Source of the DNA: Bog-756 sp963812525
Lineage (GTDB): Bacteria > Actinomycetota > Acidimicrobiia > Acidimicrobiales > RAAP-2
Reading direction: 5' to 3'
Length of the DNA: 64,000 nt
Assembly (NCBI GenBank): GCA_963812525.1
Contig: CAWEVL010000010.1
Span: 434,001 to 498,000 of the forward strand
Shown here: in pieces, positions 1 through 8,716 of the stretch
How the letters are laid out: every line of letters begins with the position of its first letter
Position numbering within the stretch: position 1 is the stretch's first letter
Translations under genes and position numbers: made by a program
Notes under the pieces: model-generated
What the model was told of the DNA's origin: nothing
The model's input: only the letters and a program-made list of their open reading frames with translations
The model's database searches: none

Positions 1-1
1 C

Positions 2-40
2 ATCGACTGGACGGTGGCGGTCCGGCCCCCGCCGGGCTGA
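2..40 (+). CDS. possible C-terminal end of a truncated upstream gene
   Basis: Reading frame 2 from the window edge is open and ends in TGA at 38-40, giving a short tail (IDWTVAVRPPPG). It would converge on the DUF2252 gene whose stop lies at 83-85. Twelve residues cannot be assigned to a family, and this may be chance. Confidence 0.2.
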   Translation: MDWTVAVRPPPG

Positions 41-82
41 GCCTCACCCCGGCCGCCGGTTCTCACCCGGTGGCCCTCGCCC

Positions 83-1474
83 TCAGACGCCGGGGGAGGC
101 GGCCACGGCGCCGCTGGCGACGGCGGCCGTGAGGGCCTCGAAGTCCCGCTGGTTCTGGTCGGCGTAGGACGAAGCGAAGTCCACCATGGCCCGGTCGAAG
201 CGGTCCCCGCCGCCCAGGTAGGCGCCCATGGCGATGGGATCTCCCGAGCGGGCGTGGGCCCGGGCCAGGGTCCACCCGCACATCTCGGCGTAGATGGCCA
301 GGGCGTCGGGGCTCATGGTGTCCACGTCGGCCGAGAACTTCCAGTCCCACATCTGGCGCAGGTAGAAGTCCCGGGTGATGCCGTCGTCGCCGCGGAAGCT
401 GTCCCACCCGAGGAAGATGTCGCTGGCCCCCTGCATGAGCCGTTGGCCCTCGACCACCCGCTGCCCGTGGTGCGGGTACCCGCTGGGTCCGAGGAAGGGC
501 TCCCCCACCGCCGTCTCGGCCTCTTTGATCTGGAGGAACAGCGGGTCGCCGTGGTCGCGGCCCACGAACAAGGCCACCCAGCACCGGGTGCCCACGCTCC
601 CCACCCCGACCACCTTGCGGGCCAGGTCGGTGAACTCGTACTTCTCCAGCAGGCGCTGCCGGTCGCCGGAGAGGGTGCCGCGGTACTGGGCCAGGGCGTC
701 GTAGAGGTTGCCCACGGTCTGGCTCGAGTAGACATCGGTGAAGAGGGACTCGGCCGGCACCACCAGCGGGGGGTTGGCCACGAAGCGCAGATTGCCCTCG
801 ACCTCGTGCGTCAGCTTGGCCAGCGCGGCCAGGTGGTCCTTGGACTGGGCCTTGGCCATGCGCCGTTGGAAGGTCTCGGCCAGCTTGCGGCTGGCCTGGT
901 CGCCCCAGCGCTGGCCGATCATCCGGGCGTCGAGGTGGGTGTACCAGATGTCCAGGTCCCGCATCCCGGCGAACTCGCGCATGGCCCGGCGATAGGAGCA
1001 GGCGCTCCCGGCCACCACCGACCGGCGGGTGGCGTCGTCCAGCGCACGGCTGCGGCCGGCAATCTCGAGGCTGGCCGCCAGGCGCTTGAGGTCCCACTCG
1101 AACGGGCCGGGGAGCGTCTCGTCGAAGTCGTTGACATCGAAGATGAACTCGCGCTCGGGGGAGGCGAATCCCCCGAAATTGGACAGGTGGGCGTCGCCGC
1201 ACAGCTGGACCTCGAGGCCGGTGGCCTCGGCCGCGGCCAAGTCGGCGGCCATCACCGCCGCCGCCCCCCGGAAGAAGGCGAAGGCCGAGGCGGCCATCCT
1301 CCCGTACCGGATGGGGACCAGGTCGGGAAGCCGGGTGGTGGCCTGGAGGGCCAGGATCTCGAGCGGGTCGGTCCGGCCGGCCACCGGGGTCCACGTCCCG
1401 TGGCTCGCCCGGGGCACCTTGGCCCGGGCCTGCCGTCCGAACTCCGCTCGCTCGGTCGGGGTGGCCTGCCTCAT
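83..1474 (-). CDS. DUF2252 family protein
   Basis: A 463-residue protein of the DUF2252 family, common in actinobacteria and of unproven function. The motifs GDAHLSNFG (about residues 93-101) and FDVNDFDE (about 112-119) are the family hallmarks; they resemble the catalytic loop and metal site of phosphotransferase-fold enzymes, so a kinase-like activity is possible but is inference. I chose ATG 1474 over ATG 1546: the extra 24 residues are Arg/Pro-rich and unlike the family, and the longer form would run to within 13 nt of the palindrome at 1559-1582. The gene is divergent from the PadR gene, so the shared 120 bp may carry control for both. Confidence 0.85.
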   Translation of the reverse strand: MRQATPTERAEFGRQARAKVPRASHGTWTPVAGRTDPLEILALQATTRLPDLVPIRYGRMAASAFAFFRGAAAVMAADLAAAEATGLEVQLCGDAHLSNFGGFASPEREFIFDVNDFDETLPGPFEWDLKRLAASLEIAGRSRALDDATRRSVVAGSACSYRRAMREFAGMRDLDIWYTHLDARMIGQRWGDQASRKLAETFQRRMAKAQSKDHLAALAKLTHEVEGNLRFVANPPLVVPAESLFTDVYSSQTVGNLYDALAQYRGTLSGDRQRLLEKYEFTDLARKVVGVGSVGTRCWVALFVGRDHGDPLFLQIKEAETAVGEPFLGPSGYPHHGQRVVEGQRLMQGASDIFLGWDSFRGDDGITRDFYLRQMWDWKFSADVDTMSPDALAIYAEMCGWTLARAHARSGDPIAMGAYLGGGDRFDRAMVDFASSYADQNQRDFEALTAAVASGAVAASPGV

Positions 1475-1558
1475 GGGGACATCTTCCCACCCGTCCTCCG
1501 GTAGCGCCCGACGGATCCGCACGCCGGATCTGGGCCGTCTGGACATGTCGCTTCCCTC

Positions 1559-1582
1559 GGAGTACTCTATTCAGAGTACTCC
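1559..1582. promoter_or_regulatory. perfect palindrome, likely PadR operator
   Basis: Perfect inverted repeat with 10-bp arms (GGAGTACTCT and its complement) and a 4-nt centre (ATTC). It ends 12 nt before the PadR start codon and contains TACTCT (1563-1568), which fits a -10 box, so bound repressor would occlude the promoter. PadR proteins commonly autoregulate through such sites. A purine-rich Shine-Dalgarno (GAAAGGA, 1583-1589) follows. Confidence 0.7.
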
Positions 1583-1594
1583 GAAAGGATCACC

Positions 1595-2281
1595 ATGACT
1601 CCCCGCAACCGAACCAACCCCCTGGCCCTGGCCGTGCTCATCTGCCTCTACGAGCGGCCCATGCACCCCTACGAGGTGGCCACCACGCTCCGGCAGCGCA
1701 ACAAGCACGAGAGCGTGCGGCTGAACTACGGGTCGCTCTACGCCGTGGTGGCCTCGCTGGAGAAGCGGGGCCTGATCACGCCGCAGGAGACCAGGCGGGC
1801 CGGCCGTCTCCCCGAGCGCACCGTGTACGACCTCACCGACGCCGGCCGCATCGAGACGCACGACTGGCTCACCGACCTCCTCTCCACCCCGGTCAAGGAC
1901 TACCCGGCCTTCGAGGCCGCCCTGTCCTTCCTACCCGCCCTGCCCCCCGACGACGTGGTCGAGCTGCTGGACGAGCGGGCCCAGCGCCTCGAGTTCGAGC
2001 TGGCCCAGTCGGCGGCGTCCCGTGAGCTGATCGAGAAACAGGGCCTGCCCCGCCTCTTCTGGGTGGAGGACGAATTCCGCACCGTCCTCCGGGAGGCGGA
2101 GCTCGGGTACGTGCGCCGTCTCACCGCAGCCATCCGGTCGGGGACGCTGGACGGGCTCGAGTGGTGGCGGGCCGTCCACGCCGGCGGCGACTGGAGTGCG
2201 CTCCATGCCGGAGACGGCGAGCCGGCGTGGCTCCCCCATCCGGCGCCCATCGGCGACGGGACCGGGGGGGCGCCGTCATGA
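1595..2281 (+). CDS. PadR family transcriptional regulator
   Basis: A 228-residue repressor with an N-terminal PadR winged helix (about residues 8-85; note the MHPYEVATTLRQR and LNYGSLYAVVASLEKRGLI stretches) and a C-terminal helical dimerisation domain of the Vir_act_alpha_C type. PadR proteins release DNA on binding a phenolic compound or drug. Its TGA overlaps the ATG of the ABC ATPase by 4 nt, so regulator and exporter are translationally coupled. That is the classic layout for ligand-induced efflux, and the palindrome just upstream is the likely operator. Confidence 0.92.
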   Translation: MTPRNRTNPLALAVLICLYERPMHPYEVATTLRQRNKHESVRLNYGSLYAVVASLEKRGLITPQETRRAGRLPERTVYDLTDAGRIETHDWLTDLLSTPVKDYPAFEAALSFLPALPPDDVVELLDERAQRLEFELAQSAASRELIEKQGLPRLFWVEDEFRTVLREAELGYVRRLTAAIRSGTLDGLEWWRAVHAGGDWSALHAGDGEPAWLPHPAPIGDGTGGAPS

Positions 2282-3342
2282 GCGCGGCAGCGCACACCCC
2301 CATGGCCGGCGGCCCGGTGATCGTCACCGACGGGCTGAAGAAGGCCTTCCCGGTACCCCGGGGCACCGGCCATGGCGGCCACGGGTCCGCCACCGGCCCC
2401 ACCGGCCGCGCCGTCGAGGCCGTCCGCGGGGTGAGCATCGAGGTGGGCCGCGGCGAGATCTTCGGCTTCCTCGGACCCAACGGTGCCGGCAAGACCACCA
2501 CCCTGCGCATGCTCACCACCCTCTTGTCCATCGATGCCGGTACGGCCACGGTGGCCGGATTCGACGTGGCCGGCCAGCCGCAGGAGGTACGCACTCGCAT
2601 CGGGTACGTGAGCCAGCTGGGCGGAGCCGACGACCTGGCCACCGGTCGCGAGAACCTCGTCCTCCAGGGCCGCCTGTACGGCGGGGACCTGGCCTCGGTG
2701 ACGGCCCGGACCGACCAGCTCATGGACCTGCTCGACCTGATCGAGTTCGCCGATCGGCGGGTCAAGACGTACTCGGGCGGCCAGCGACGCCGGTTGGACG
2801 TCGCCCTCGGGATCGTCCATCGGCCGGAGGTGCTCTTCCTCGACGAGCCCAGCACCGGGCTCGACCCCCAGAACCGGGCCAACCTGTGGGAGCACGTGCG
2901 GGAGCTGCGCGACCAGGGCACCACGGTGTTCCTCACCACCCACTACCTCGAGGAGGCCGACGCCCTCTGCGACCGGCTGGTGATCATGGACCACGGCGAG
3001 ATCGTGACCGAGGGGACCCCGGTCGACCTCAAGCGCCAGGTGGCCGGCGAGTCCGTGGTGCTGAGCCTCCGTCCGGGATCGGACGACGGCGGCCGGGTCA
3101 CCCGCCTGCTCGAGGCCGAGCCCTTCGTGAGGGAGCTCACCAGCCGCGACGACCAGGTCCACCTGTACGTGGAGGACGGGAGTGCGTCCCTGCCCCGGAT
3201 CCTCCGGCTCCTCGACGGCGCCGGCGTCGGGGTCCGGTCCATGAGCCTGTCCGAGCCCACCCTCGACGACGTGTTCCTGCACCAGACCGGTCGCTCCCTA
3301 CGCGACGCCGGCCCCCAGCCCGACAAGGAGCGTGCGGCATGA
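2278..3342 (+). CDS. ABC transporter ATP-binding protein, DrrA-like
   Basis: A 354-residue nucleotide-binding subunit of an ABC-2 type exporter, in the daunorubicin-resistance DrrA/CcmA class. Walker A is GPNGAGKTT (about 66-74), the signature SGGQR (about 166-170), Walker B VLFLDEP (about 185-191), with a switch histidine in TTHYLEEA. The region after about residue 240 is the usual C-terminal dimerisation extension. An unusual Gly/His-rich insert (about 30-45) sits between the first beta strand and Walker A. ATG 2278 overlaps the padR stop; the permease start overlaps this gene's stop by 4 nt. The substrate is unknown. Confidence 0.93.
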   Translation: MSAAAHTPMAGGPVIVTDGLKKAFPVPRGTGHGGHGSATGPTGRAVEAVRGVSIEVGRGEIFGFLGPNGAGKTTTLRMLTTLLSIDAGTATVAGFDVAGQPQEVRTRIGYVSQLGGADDLATGRENLVLQGRLYGGDLASVTARTDQLMDLLDLIEFADRRVKTYSGGQRRRLDVALGIVHRPEVLFLDEPSTGLDPQNRANLWEHVRELRDQGTTVFLTTHYLEEADALCDRLVIMDHGEIVTEGTPVDLKRQVAGESVVLSLRPGSDDGGRVTRLLEAEPFVRELTSRDDQVHLYVEDGSASLPRILRLLDGAGVGVRSMSLSEPTLDDVFLHQTGRSLRDAGPQPDKERAA

Positions 3343-4100
3343 AGACCCTCACCGACACCCGACTGCTCTTCCACCGCTACACCGTGCAGATGTTGCGCAA
3401 CCCGGTGTGGTTGTTCGTCGGCTTCTCCACCCCCATCCTCTACCTGGTGCTCTTCACCCCGTTGCTCCACAGCCTTCCGGGGGTGCGGGGCGTCGCCACC
3501 GGCACCGTGCTCCAGCTGTTCCTTCCGGGCATCCTGGCCCTGCTGGCCTTCGCCAGTGGGTCGAGCGCCGGGTTCGGCACCATCTTCGAGCTCCAGTCGG
3601 GTCTGATCGAGCGCTTCCGGGTCACGCCGGCCAGCCGCTTCGCCATCCTCATCGGGCCCATCCTCTCCGGACTGGTCATGATGACGGTGTTCGACATCGT
3701 GGTGGTGGCGGTGGGCTACGGGTTCGGCTTCGGGGTGCACTGGCTCGGCCTGGCCGTGCTGGCCGTGCTGCTGTGGCTGCTGGCCGCCATGATGGCGGCG
3801 TTCTCGACGGCCACCGCCCTGGTGACCAAGGACATCAGCAGCTTCGCCGCCGTCATCAACGGCATCAACCTGCCCATCCTCCTGCTGGCCGGGGTGCTCC
3901 TGCCCATCTCCCTCGGGCCCCTGTGGTTGAAGGTCCTGGCCCACCTGAACCCGCTCTACTACCTGGTGGCGGCCGCCCGGGCCCTGGCCATCGGCCACCT
4001 GGGCAGCCCCGCGGTGTGGCAGGCCTTCGCCGTCCTGGTCCCGCTGTGTGGCCTGGTCCTGGTCTGGGCCACCCGGGTGTTCCGCCAGGCCGTCTCCTGA
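3339..4100 (+). CDS. ABC-2 type transporter permease, DrrB-like
   Basis: A 253-residue integral membrane protein with about six hydrophobic segments and the ABC-2 family arrangement: a long N-terminal helix, then a region with the FELQSGLIERFRVTP motif seen in DrrB-type permeases. It would dimerise and pair with the ATPase encoded directly upstream, whose stop it overlaps. Drug or lipid efflux under PadR control is the likely role. It is the last gene of the three-gene operon. Confidence 0.9.
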   Translation: MKTLTDTRLLFHRYTVQMLRNPVWLFVGFSTPILYLVLFTPLLHSLPGVRGVATGTVLQLFLPGILALLAFASGSSAGFGTIFELQSGLIERFRVTPASRFAILIGPILSGLVMMTVFDIVVVAVGYGFGFGVHWLGLAVLAVLLWLLAAMMAAFSTATALVTKDISSFAAVINGINLPILLLAGVLLPISLGPLWLKVLAHLNPLYYLVAAARALAIGHLGSPAVWQAFAVLVPLCGLVLVWATRVFRQAVS

Positions 4101-4169
4101 GCCGATGGATCATGGCCGGCCGCCCCTGGCGGAATCACACCTGACCAGGAAGTTTCTCGCCCCTTAAGT

Positions 4170-4181
4170 CAACACGTGTTG
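4170..4181. promoter_or_regulatory. 12-bp perfect palindrome upstream of the GGDEF-EAL gene
   Basis: CAACACGTGTTG is a perfect palindrome in the 126-bp gap between the ABC permease and the c-di-GMP gene. It lies 46 nt before the latter's ATG, in a locally AT-richer patch, and could be an operator. No regulator can be named. Confidence 0.35.
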
Positions 4182-4226
4182 CTACCGATATTGCTCTGGA
4201 GGAAGTAGTTCGGAACCGGAGCGGCG

Positions 4227-6578
4227 ATGTCGACGATGCCTGTCCCCCCAGAGGGTCACCCACGAGCGGACGGCATCCCTCCCGCCCGTCCGCCGGCGGG
4301 GGCCGGGGCCGGGGCGGCCACCGGAACGGCCAACGAGCCGGGGGGCCGATCCTCCATCGACCCCCGGAAGCTGGCCTATCTCATGGGCCCGGCCGCCCTC
4401 GGCGCGCTGCTGGTGCTCATGCGCTTCGGCGAGGTGGCCAGGGAGTCGGCCTGGCTGTGGGTGGCCATCTTCATCGCCATCCCCCTGACCAGCGTCATCG
4501 CCGACCACCTGTACGACACCCGGCCCACCCCGGCCCGTCTGCACCTGCGGGTGGCCGTCCAGGCCGCCGCGGTCACCACGGTCATCTACCTGAGCGGGTG
4601 GGGACCCGTCCTGTGCGGGGCGTACGCCTTCCTGGCCCTCGAGAACGTGGCCCGGTGCGGCTCCCGGGTCTGGCGGGTCACCGCCCTGTGGTGCCTGCTG
4701 GGGATCGCCATCGGACAGATCGGCATCTGGCAGCAGGTGTTCCCATCCTTCCTCTCCCTGGCCCAGACCAACGCCCTGGCCCTGATGGGGGCGTTCGTCC
4801 TCTTCTTCGTGATCCGCATGGCCGGGGCCACCATGGAGCAGAAGGAGCGGGCCGAGGCCACCACCCGCCTGTCCGAGGACCGGTTCCGCTCGCTCATCCA
4901 GAACTCCTCGGACGTCACCCTGGTCATGGACGAGCACGGGAACTGCACCTACGTGAGCCCGGCCATCACCGCTCTCCTCGGCCGGCGCCCGGCGGAGTTG
5001 GTGGGGACGCGGACCACCGACCTGATCCACCCCGACGACCAGGACCGGGTCCGGAGCCGGCTCGGGTCCGAGCTGGCCGACTCTCCCGACAACGTGCTCA
5101 TCCAGTTCCGGATGGCCCGGACCGACGGCACCTGGTGCGAGCTCGAGGCCGTGGTCAGCAACCAACTGCACCGGCCCTCGGTGGCGGGGTACGTCGCCAA
5201 CATCCGGGACATCACCGAGCGCAAGGAGTTCGAGGCCCTGCTGGCCCACCGGGCCCTCCACGACCCGCTGACCGGGCTGCCCAACCGTCAGCTGATCCTC
5301 GACCGGGCCGAGCAGATGCTGGCCCGGTCACGGCGCTCCGGCCATCCGGTGGCGGCGTTCTTCATCGACCTCGACAACTTCAAGGACGCCAACGACTCCC
5401 TGGGCCACGAGGCCGGCGACCATCTGCTCCAGGCCGTGGCCGACCGGTTCGTGGCCATGCTGCGGGCCGACGACACGGTGGGCCGGCTCGGCGGGGACGA
5501 GTTCGTCGTGCTGGCCGAGGGCCTGTCCCTCGAGCTCGGACCCGAGCCCATCGCCGAGCGGATCCGGGAGGCCCTGCGCCAGCCCTTCGTGCTCCACGGC
5601 TACGAGGACCTGCCCCTCATGGTCACGGCCAGCGTCGGCATCGCCACCGGGCTGCGGACGTCGGCCCACGAGCTGCTGCGCGACGCCGACGTGGCCCTCT
5701 ACCAGGCCAAGGCCCGGGGCCGGAACTGTTCGATCCTGTTCGAATCGGCCATGCAGACCGCCGCCGTGGACCGGCTGGCCCTCAAGTCGGACCTCGATGC
5801 CGCCTCCGCCTCCGGTCAGTTCTTCCTGCTCTACCAGCCCATCGTCGATCTCCAGGACGGCGGGATCCGCACCGCCGAGGCACTCATCCGGTGGCAGCAC
5901 CCGACCCAGGGGGTCATCTCCCCGAGGGACTTCATCCCCGTGCTCGAGGAGTCGGGCATGATCGTCGACGTCGGCCGTTGGGTGCTGCACCAGGCCTGCG
6001 CCCAGGCCGCCCAGTGGCACGCCCAGGGCCAGCCGGTGGGCATCTCGGTGAACCTGTCCATGCGGCAGCTCGAGTCCACGGCCCTGGTGGACCACGTCAC
6101 CGAGGCCCTGGGCGCCGCCGGCCTGGACCCCGACCAGCTGACCCTCGAGGTCACCGAGTCGTCGCTCATGCGGGACGCCGAGGCCACGGTGGCCCGGCTG
6201 CGGCGGCTGAAGGACCTGGGGGTCATGATCGCCATCGACGACTTCGGGACGGGGTACTCCTCCCTGGCCTACCTGCGGCAGTTCCCGGTCGACGTACTCA
6301 AGATCGACGGGTCGTTCGTGGCCGAGCTGGACGGGTCCCCGGACCACGCCGCCCTGGTCCACACCCTGGTGGAGCTGGGTCGGATCCTGGGTCTGGTCAC
6401 CCTGGCCGAGGGCATCGAGGAGCCGGTCCAGCTGCAGGACCTCCGGGCTGAGCTCTGCGACCGCGGTCAGGGCTTCCTGGTGTCGCCGCCGGTGCCGCCG
6501 GGCGAGTTCGGCCGACTGCTGCGCCGCCACCCGGCCCCGTGGGCCACCGGGTCGCCGAAGCCGTCCATCCGTCGCTGA
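4227..6578 (+). CDS. membrane PAS-GGDEF-EAL cyclic-di-GMP signalling protein
   Basis: A 783-residue protein. A Gly/Ala/Pro-rich N-terminus precedes about five membrane helices (roughly 50-190), a PAS sensor domain (about 215-330), a GGDEF diguanylate cyclase domain with an intact RLGGDEF signature (about 420-426), and an EAL phosphodiesterase domain with an intact EALIRW motif (from about 551), the DDFGTGYSSL loop and KIDGSFV. Both catalytic signatures look complete, so it may make and degrade c-di-GMP, with one activity dominating in vivo. A GGAG Shine-Dalgarno (4218-4221) supports the start. The window also encodes an RsiG-type c-di-GMP receptor at 40993-41538. Confidence 0.93.
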   Translation: MSTMPVPPEGHPRADGIPPARPPAGAGAGAATGTANEPGGRSSIDPRKLAYLMGPAALGALLVLMRFGEVARESAWLWVAIFIAIPLTSVIADHLYDTRPTPARLHLRVAVQAAAVTTVIYLSGWGPVLCGAYAFLALENVARCGSRVWRVTALWCLLGIAIGQIGIWQQVFPSFLSLAQTNALALMGAFVLFFVIRMAGATMEQKERAEATTRLSEDRFRSLIQNSSDVTLVMDEHGNCTYVSPAITALLGRRPAELVGTRTTDLIHPDDQDRVRSRLGSELADSPDNVLIQFRMARTDGTWCELEAVVSNQLHRPSVAGYVANIRDITERKEFEALLAHRALHDPLTGLPNRQLILDRAEQMLARSRRSGHPVAAFFIDLDNFKDANDSLGHEAGDHLLQAVADRFVAMLRADDTVGRLGGDEFVVLAEGLSLELGPEPIAERIREALRQPFVLHGYEDLPLMVTASVGIATGLRTSAHELLRDADVALYQAKARGRNCSILFESAMQTAAVDRLALKSDLDAASASGQFFLLYQPIVDLQDGGIRTAEALIRWQHPTQGVISPRDFIPVLEESGMIVDVGRWVLHQACAQAAQWHAQGQPVGISVNLSMRQLESTALVDHVTEALGAAGLDPDQLTLEVTESSLMRDAEATVARLRRLKDLGVMIAIDDFGTGYSSLAYLRQFPVDVLKIDGSFVAELDGSPDHAALVHTLVELGRILGLVTLAEGIEEPVQLQDLRAELCDRGQGFLVSPPVPPGEFGRLLRRHPAPWATGSPKPSIRR

Positions 6579-6590
6579 CCGGTTCGGGGC

Positions 6591-6884
6591 TCACGGCCCG
6601 GGCTTGCCGGCCGCCTTCTTCCTCCGCTGGCTCAGCAGGATGATCAGCCGGTCGACCAGCGCCCCCAGCACCGCGGCGATCAGGAGCACCCAGATCAGGC
6701 TGAGATGCGTGCTGAAGAAGACGAACCCCACCGTGACCGTGTGGCTGTTGTCGAGGACGAAGGCGATGAGCAGGATCAGGGCCACCACCGCCACGCTGAT
6801 GCGGACGATCTCCCGCGTGTCCCGCTTCCGGCCCCGGGACCGACCGGTCGGGCCCTGACTGGGAACTCCTGGGGAATTGGCCAT
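6591..6884 (-). CDS. small LapA-domain membrane protein
   Basis: A 97-residue protein: a basic cytoplasmic N-terminus with RSRGRKRDTR, two hydrophobic helices (about 28-46 and 56-80) separated by a short loop with DNSHTVTVGF, and a Lys/Arg-rich tail. This is the LapA/YciS-like (DUF1049) topology; such proteins are linked to envelope lipid assembly in Gram-negatives, while their role in actinobacteria is unknown. The ATG at 6884 has a good Shine-Dalgarno (AAGGAG, complement of 6891-6896) and a TACTGT box (complement of 6929-6934). The gene converges on the GGDEF-EAL gene with 12 bp between. Confidence 0.75.
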   Translation of the reverse strand: MANSPGVPSQGPTGRSRGRKRDTREIVRISVAVVALILLIAFVLDNSHTVTVGFVFFSTHLSLIWVLLIAAVLGALVDRLIILLSQRRKKAAGKPGP

Positions 6885-7002
6885 GCTGGACTCCTTCGGG
6901 TCGGCGGCCGGGGCACCCCGCCCGATCGACAGTACCCGGGACCTACCCCTGGGGCGAGGACCGACGGGGCGGGGCGGGGGCCGGACGGCGCGGCGTCGCC
7001 GG

Positions 7003-7017
7003 GGCCGCCGGGCGGCC
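7003..7017 (-). terminator. GC hairpin after nuoN, possible nuo terminator
   Basis: GGCCGC and GCGGCC form a 6-bp stem around a 3-nt loop, 7 nt past the nuoN stop. No T-run follows, so it may be a weak or factor-assisted terminator or an mRNA-stabilising hairpin. Confidence 0.4.
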
Positions 7018-7024
7018 GGTCCGA

Positions 7025-8716
7025 TCAGGTGAAGAGCAGCGTGGCCTGGTGGGCGAAGTTGAGAATGGGCTCGGGGACGATCCCGAAGACCACGGTGAAG
7101 CCCACGCACAGGCCGATGGCCACCCACGTGAGCACCGGCACCGGTACGGCGCCGCGCTCGGTGACCTCGTCGGTCGGCGGGGCGTCGGTCAGCACGGCCA
7201 GGCTGGTCACGGCATCGGACGACTCGGACCGGCCGGTCGCCGCCTCCGACGTCGGTTCCGACGCTTCCGGTGCCGGGTGGGGGCGGCCGGCGGGGGGGCC
7301 GGTGCCGGCCTCCGACGGGACGTCGCCCTCGACCGGATCGGCGACGGCCCCCACCGGCGAGTACATGGCCACGGCCACCCGCAGGTAGAAGAAGACGGCA
7401 ATGGCCGCGGTCACCATGGCGATGGCGGCCAGCACGTAGGCGTGGGTGGCCACCGTGGCCCCGACCACGCCGAACTTGGCCAGGAATCCGGTGGTGAACG
7501 GTACGCCGGCCTGACCCAGCAGCAGGACGGCGAACGACAGGGCCAGGACCGGTTGCCGACGGGCCAGGCCGCGGTAGTCGGTGAGCTGGTGCCCGGTGTC
7601 GCCGGCTCGCGACATCACGGTGATCACGGCGAACGAGCCGATGGTCAGGAACATGTAGGCGAAGAGGTAGTAGAGGGAGGCCGACACCCCCTGGGGGGTG
7701 GCCGCCTCCACGCCGAGCAGGATGAAGCCGGCGTGGTTGATGGACGAGTAGGCCATCATCCGTTTGACGTCCTTCTGCAGGAGGGCCACCACCGCGCCGA
7801 CCACCAGCGAGAGGATGGCCAGACCCCAGATGATCGGCTGCCAGTCGGTCCGCACCGTGCCGAACGACGAGACGAACACACGGAGCAGGGCGGCGAAGGC
7901 CCCGGCCTTGGCCACCGCGGCCATGAACCCGGTGACCGGTGACGGGGAGCCCTGGTAGACGTCGGGCGACCACATGTGGAACGGCACCGCGGCGATCTTG
8001 AAGCCGAACCCCACCAGCAGGAGGGCCAGGCCCCCGAGCAGCACACCGTTGCTGGCGATGACGTTCTTGGACAGGTAGTCGGCGATCTGGGGCAGGTTGG
8101 TCGACCCGGTGGCCCCGTAGGTCAGGGCGATCCCGTAGACGAAGACCGCCGACGAGAACGCCCCCAGCACGAAGTACTTGAGGGCCGCCTCGCCCGACTC
8201 GGCCCGCTTGTGGTTGAAGGCGGCCAGCACGTAGAGGGCGATGGACATGATCTCGAGGCCCAGGAAGACCACGATGAGGTCGTTGGCCGCCCCCATCATC
8301 ATGGCCCCCGAGGCCGACATCATGGCCAGCACGTGGTACTCGGGGCCCTCCACCCCCTCCCGCCGCAGGTAGCCGTCCCCGATGAGGGCGGTCAGCAGCA
8401 TGGCGATGGACACCGTGATCTGGATGAACACGTCGAACCCGTCGAAGGCGATGGCCCCGGCGATGGTCACCTTGGGCCCGTGGGTGGCCACCTGGTCCCA
8501 CTGGACGAGGGCCGCCACCAGGGCGGCGACGGAGGTCGCCGAGGCCACCATCGTCCCCGCTCGCACGCCCAGGATCCTCCGGAACAGCGAGGAGACCACC
8601 ATCAACAGGACGGCCCCACCCATCATGATCAGCATGGGGAGGATGCTCAGGTAGTCGACATGGGGGGTGTGGATGACCGGCGCCGTCGACGTCGCCGCCA
8701 CCAGCAGGGAGGGCAT
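7025..8716 (-). CDS. nuoN: NADH-quinone oxidoreductase subunit N
   Basis: A 563-residue antiporter-like membrane subunit of complex I, last gene of the nuo operon. The N-terminal two thirds is the standard multi-helix proton_antipo_M core (for instance the VVFLGLEIMSIALYVL and GKEGF-like transmembrane stretches). A hydrophilic insert of about 65 residues rich in Pro, Glu, Ser and Thr (about 465-530) separates the last predicted helix from the body; most NuoN proteins lack it and are shorter (about 480-500). The ATG shares one base with the nuoM stop. Confidence 0.95.
   Translation of the reverse strand: MPSLLVAATSTAPVIHTPHVDYLSILPMLIMMGGAVLLMVVSSLFRRILGVRAGTMVASATSVAALVAALVQWDQVATHGPKVTIAGAIAFDGFDVFIQITVSIAMLLTALIGDGYLRREGVEGPEYHVLAMMSASGAMMMGAANDLIVVFLGLEIMSIALYVLAAFNHKRAESGEAALKYFVLGAFSSAVFVYGIALTYGATGSTNLPQIADYLSKNVIASNGVLLGGLALLLVGFGFKIAAVPFHMWSPDVYQGSPSPVTGFMAAVAKAGAFAALLRVFVSSFGTVRTDWQPIIWGLAILSLVVGAVVALLQKDVKRMMAYSSINHAGFILLGVEAATPQGVSASLYYLFAYMFLTIGSFAVITVMSRAGDTGHQLTDYRGLARRQPVLALSFAVLLLGQAGVPFTTGFLAKFGVVGATVATHAYVLAAIAMVTAAIAVFFYLRVAVAMYSPVGAVADPVEGDVPSEAGTGPPAGRPHPAPEASEPTSEAATGRSESSDAVTSLAVLTDAPPTDEVTERGAVPVPVLTWVAIGLCVGFTVVFGIVPEPILNFAHQATLLFT

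Noticed and set aside
254..1504. Long open frames antisense to core genes (for example opposite DUF2252, nuoG and hemL)
   Set aside because: High GC yields long spurious frames; their products are Gly/Arg/Pro/His-rich without recognisable domains, while the opposite strand encodes known families.
4101..4226. c-di-GMP riboswitch upstream of the GGDEF-EAL gene
   Set aside because: The 126-bp gap is short and has no recognisable GEMM-type conserved core or paired stems.
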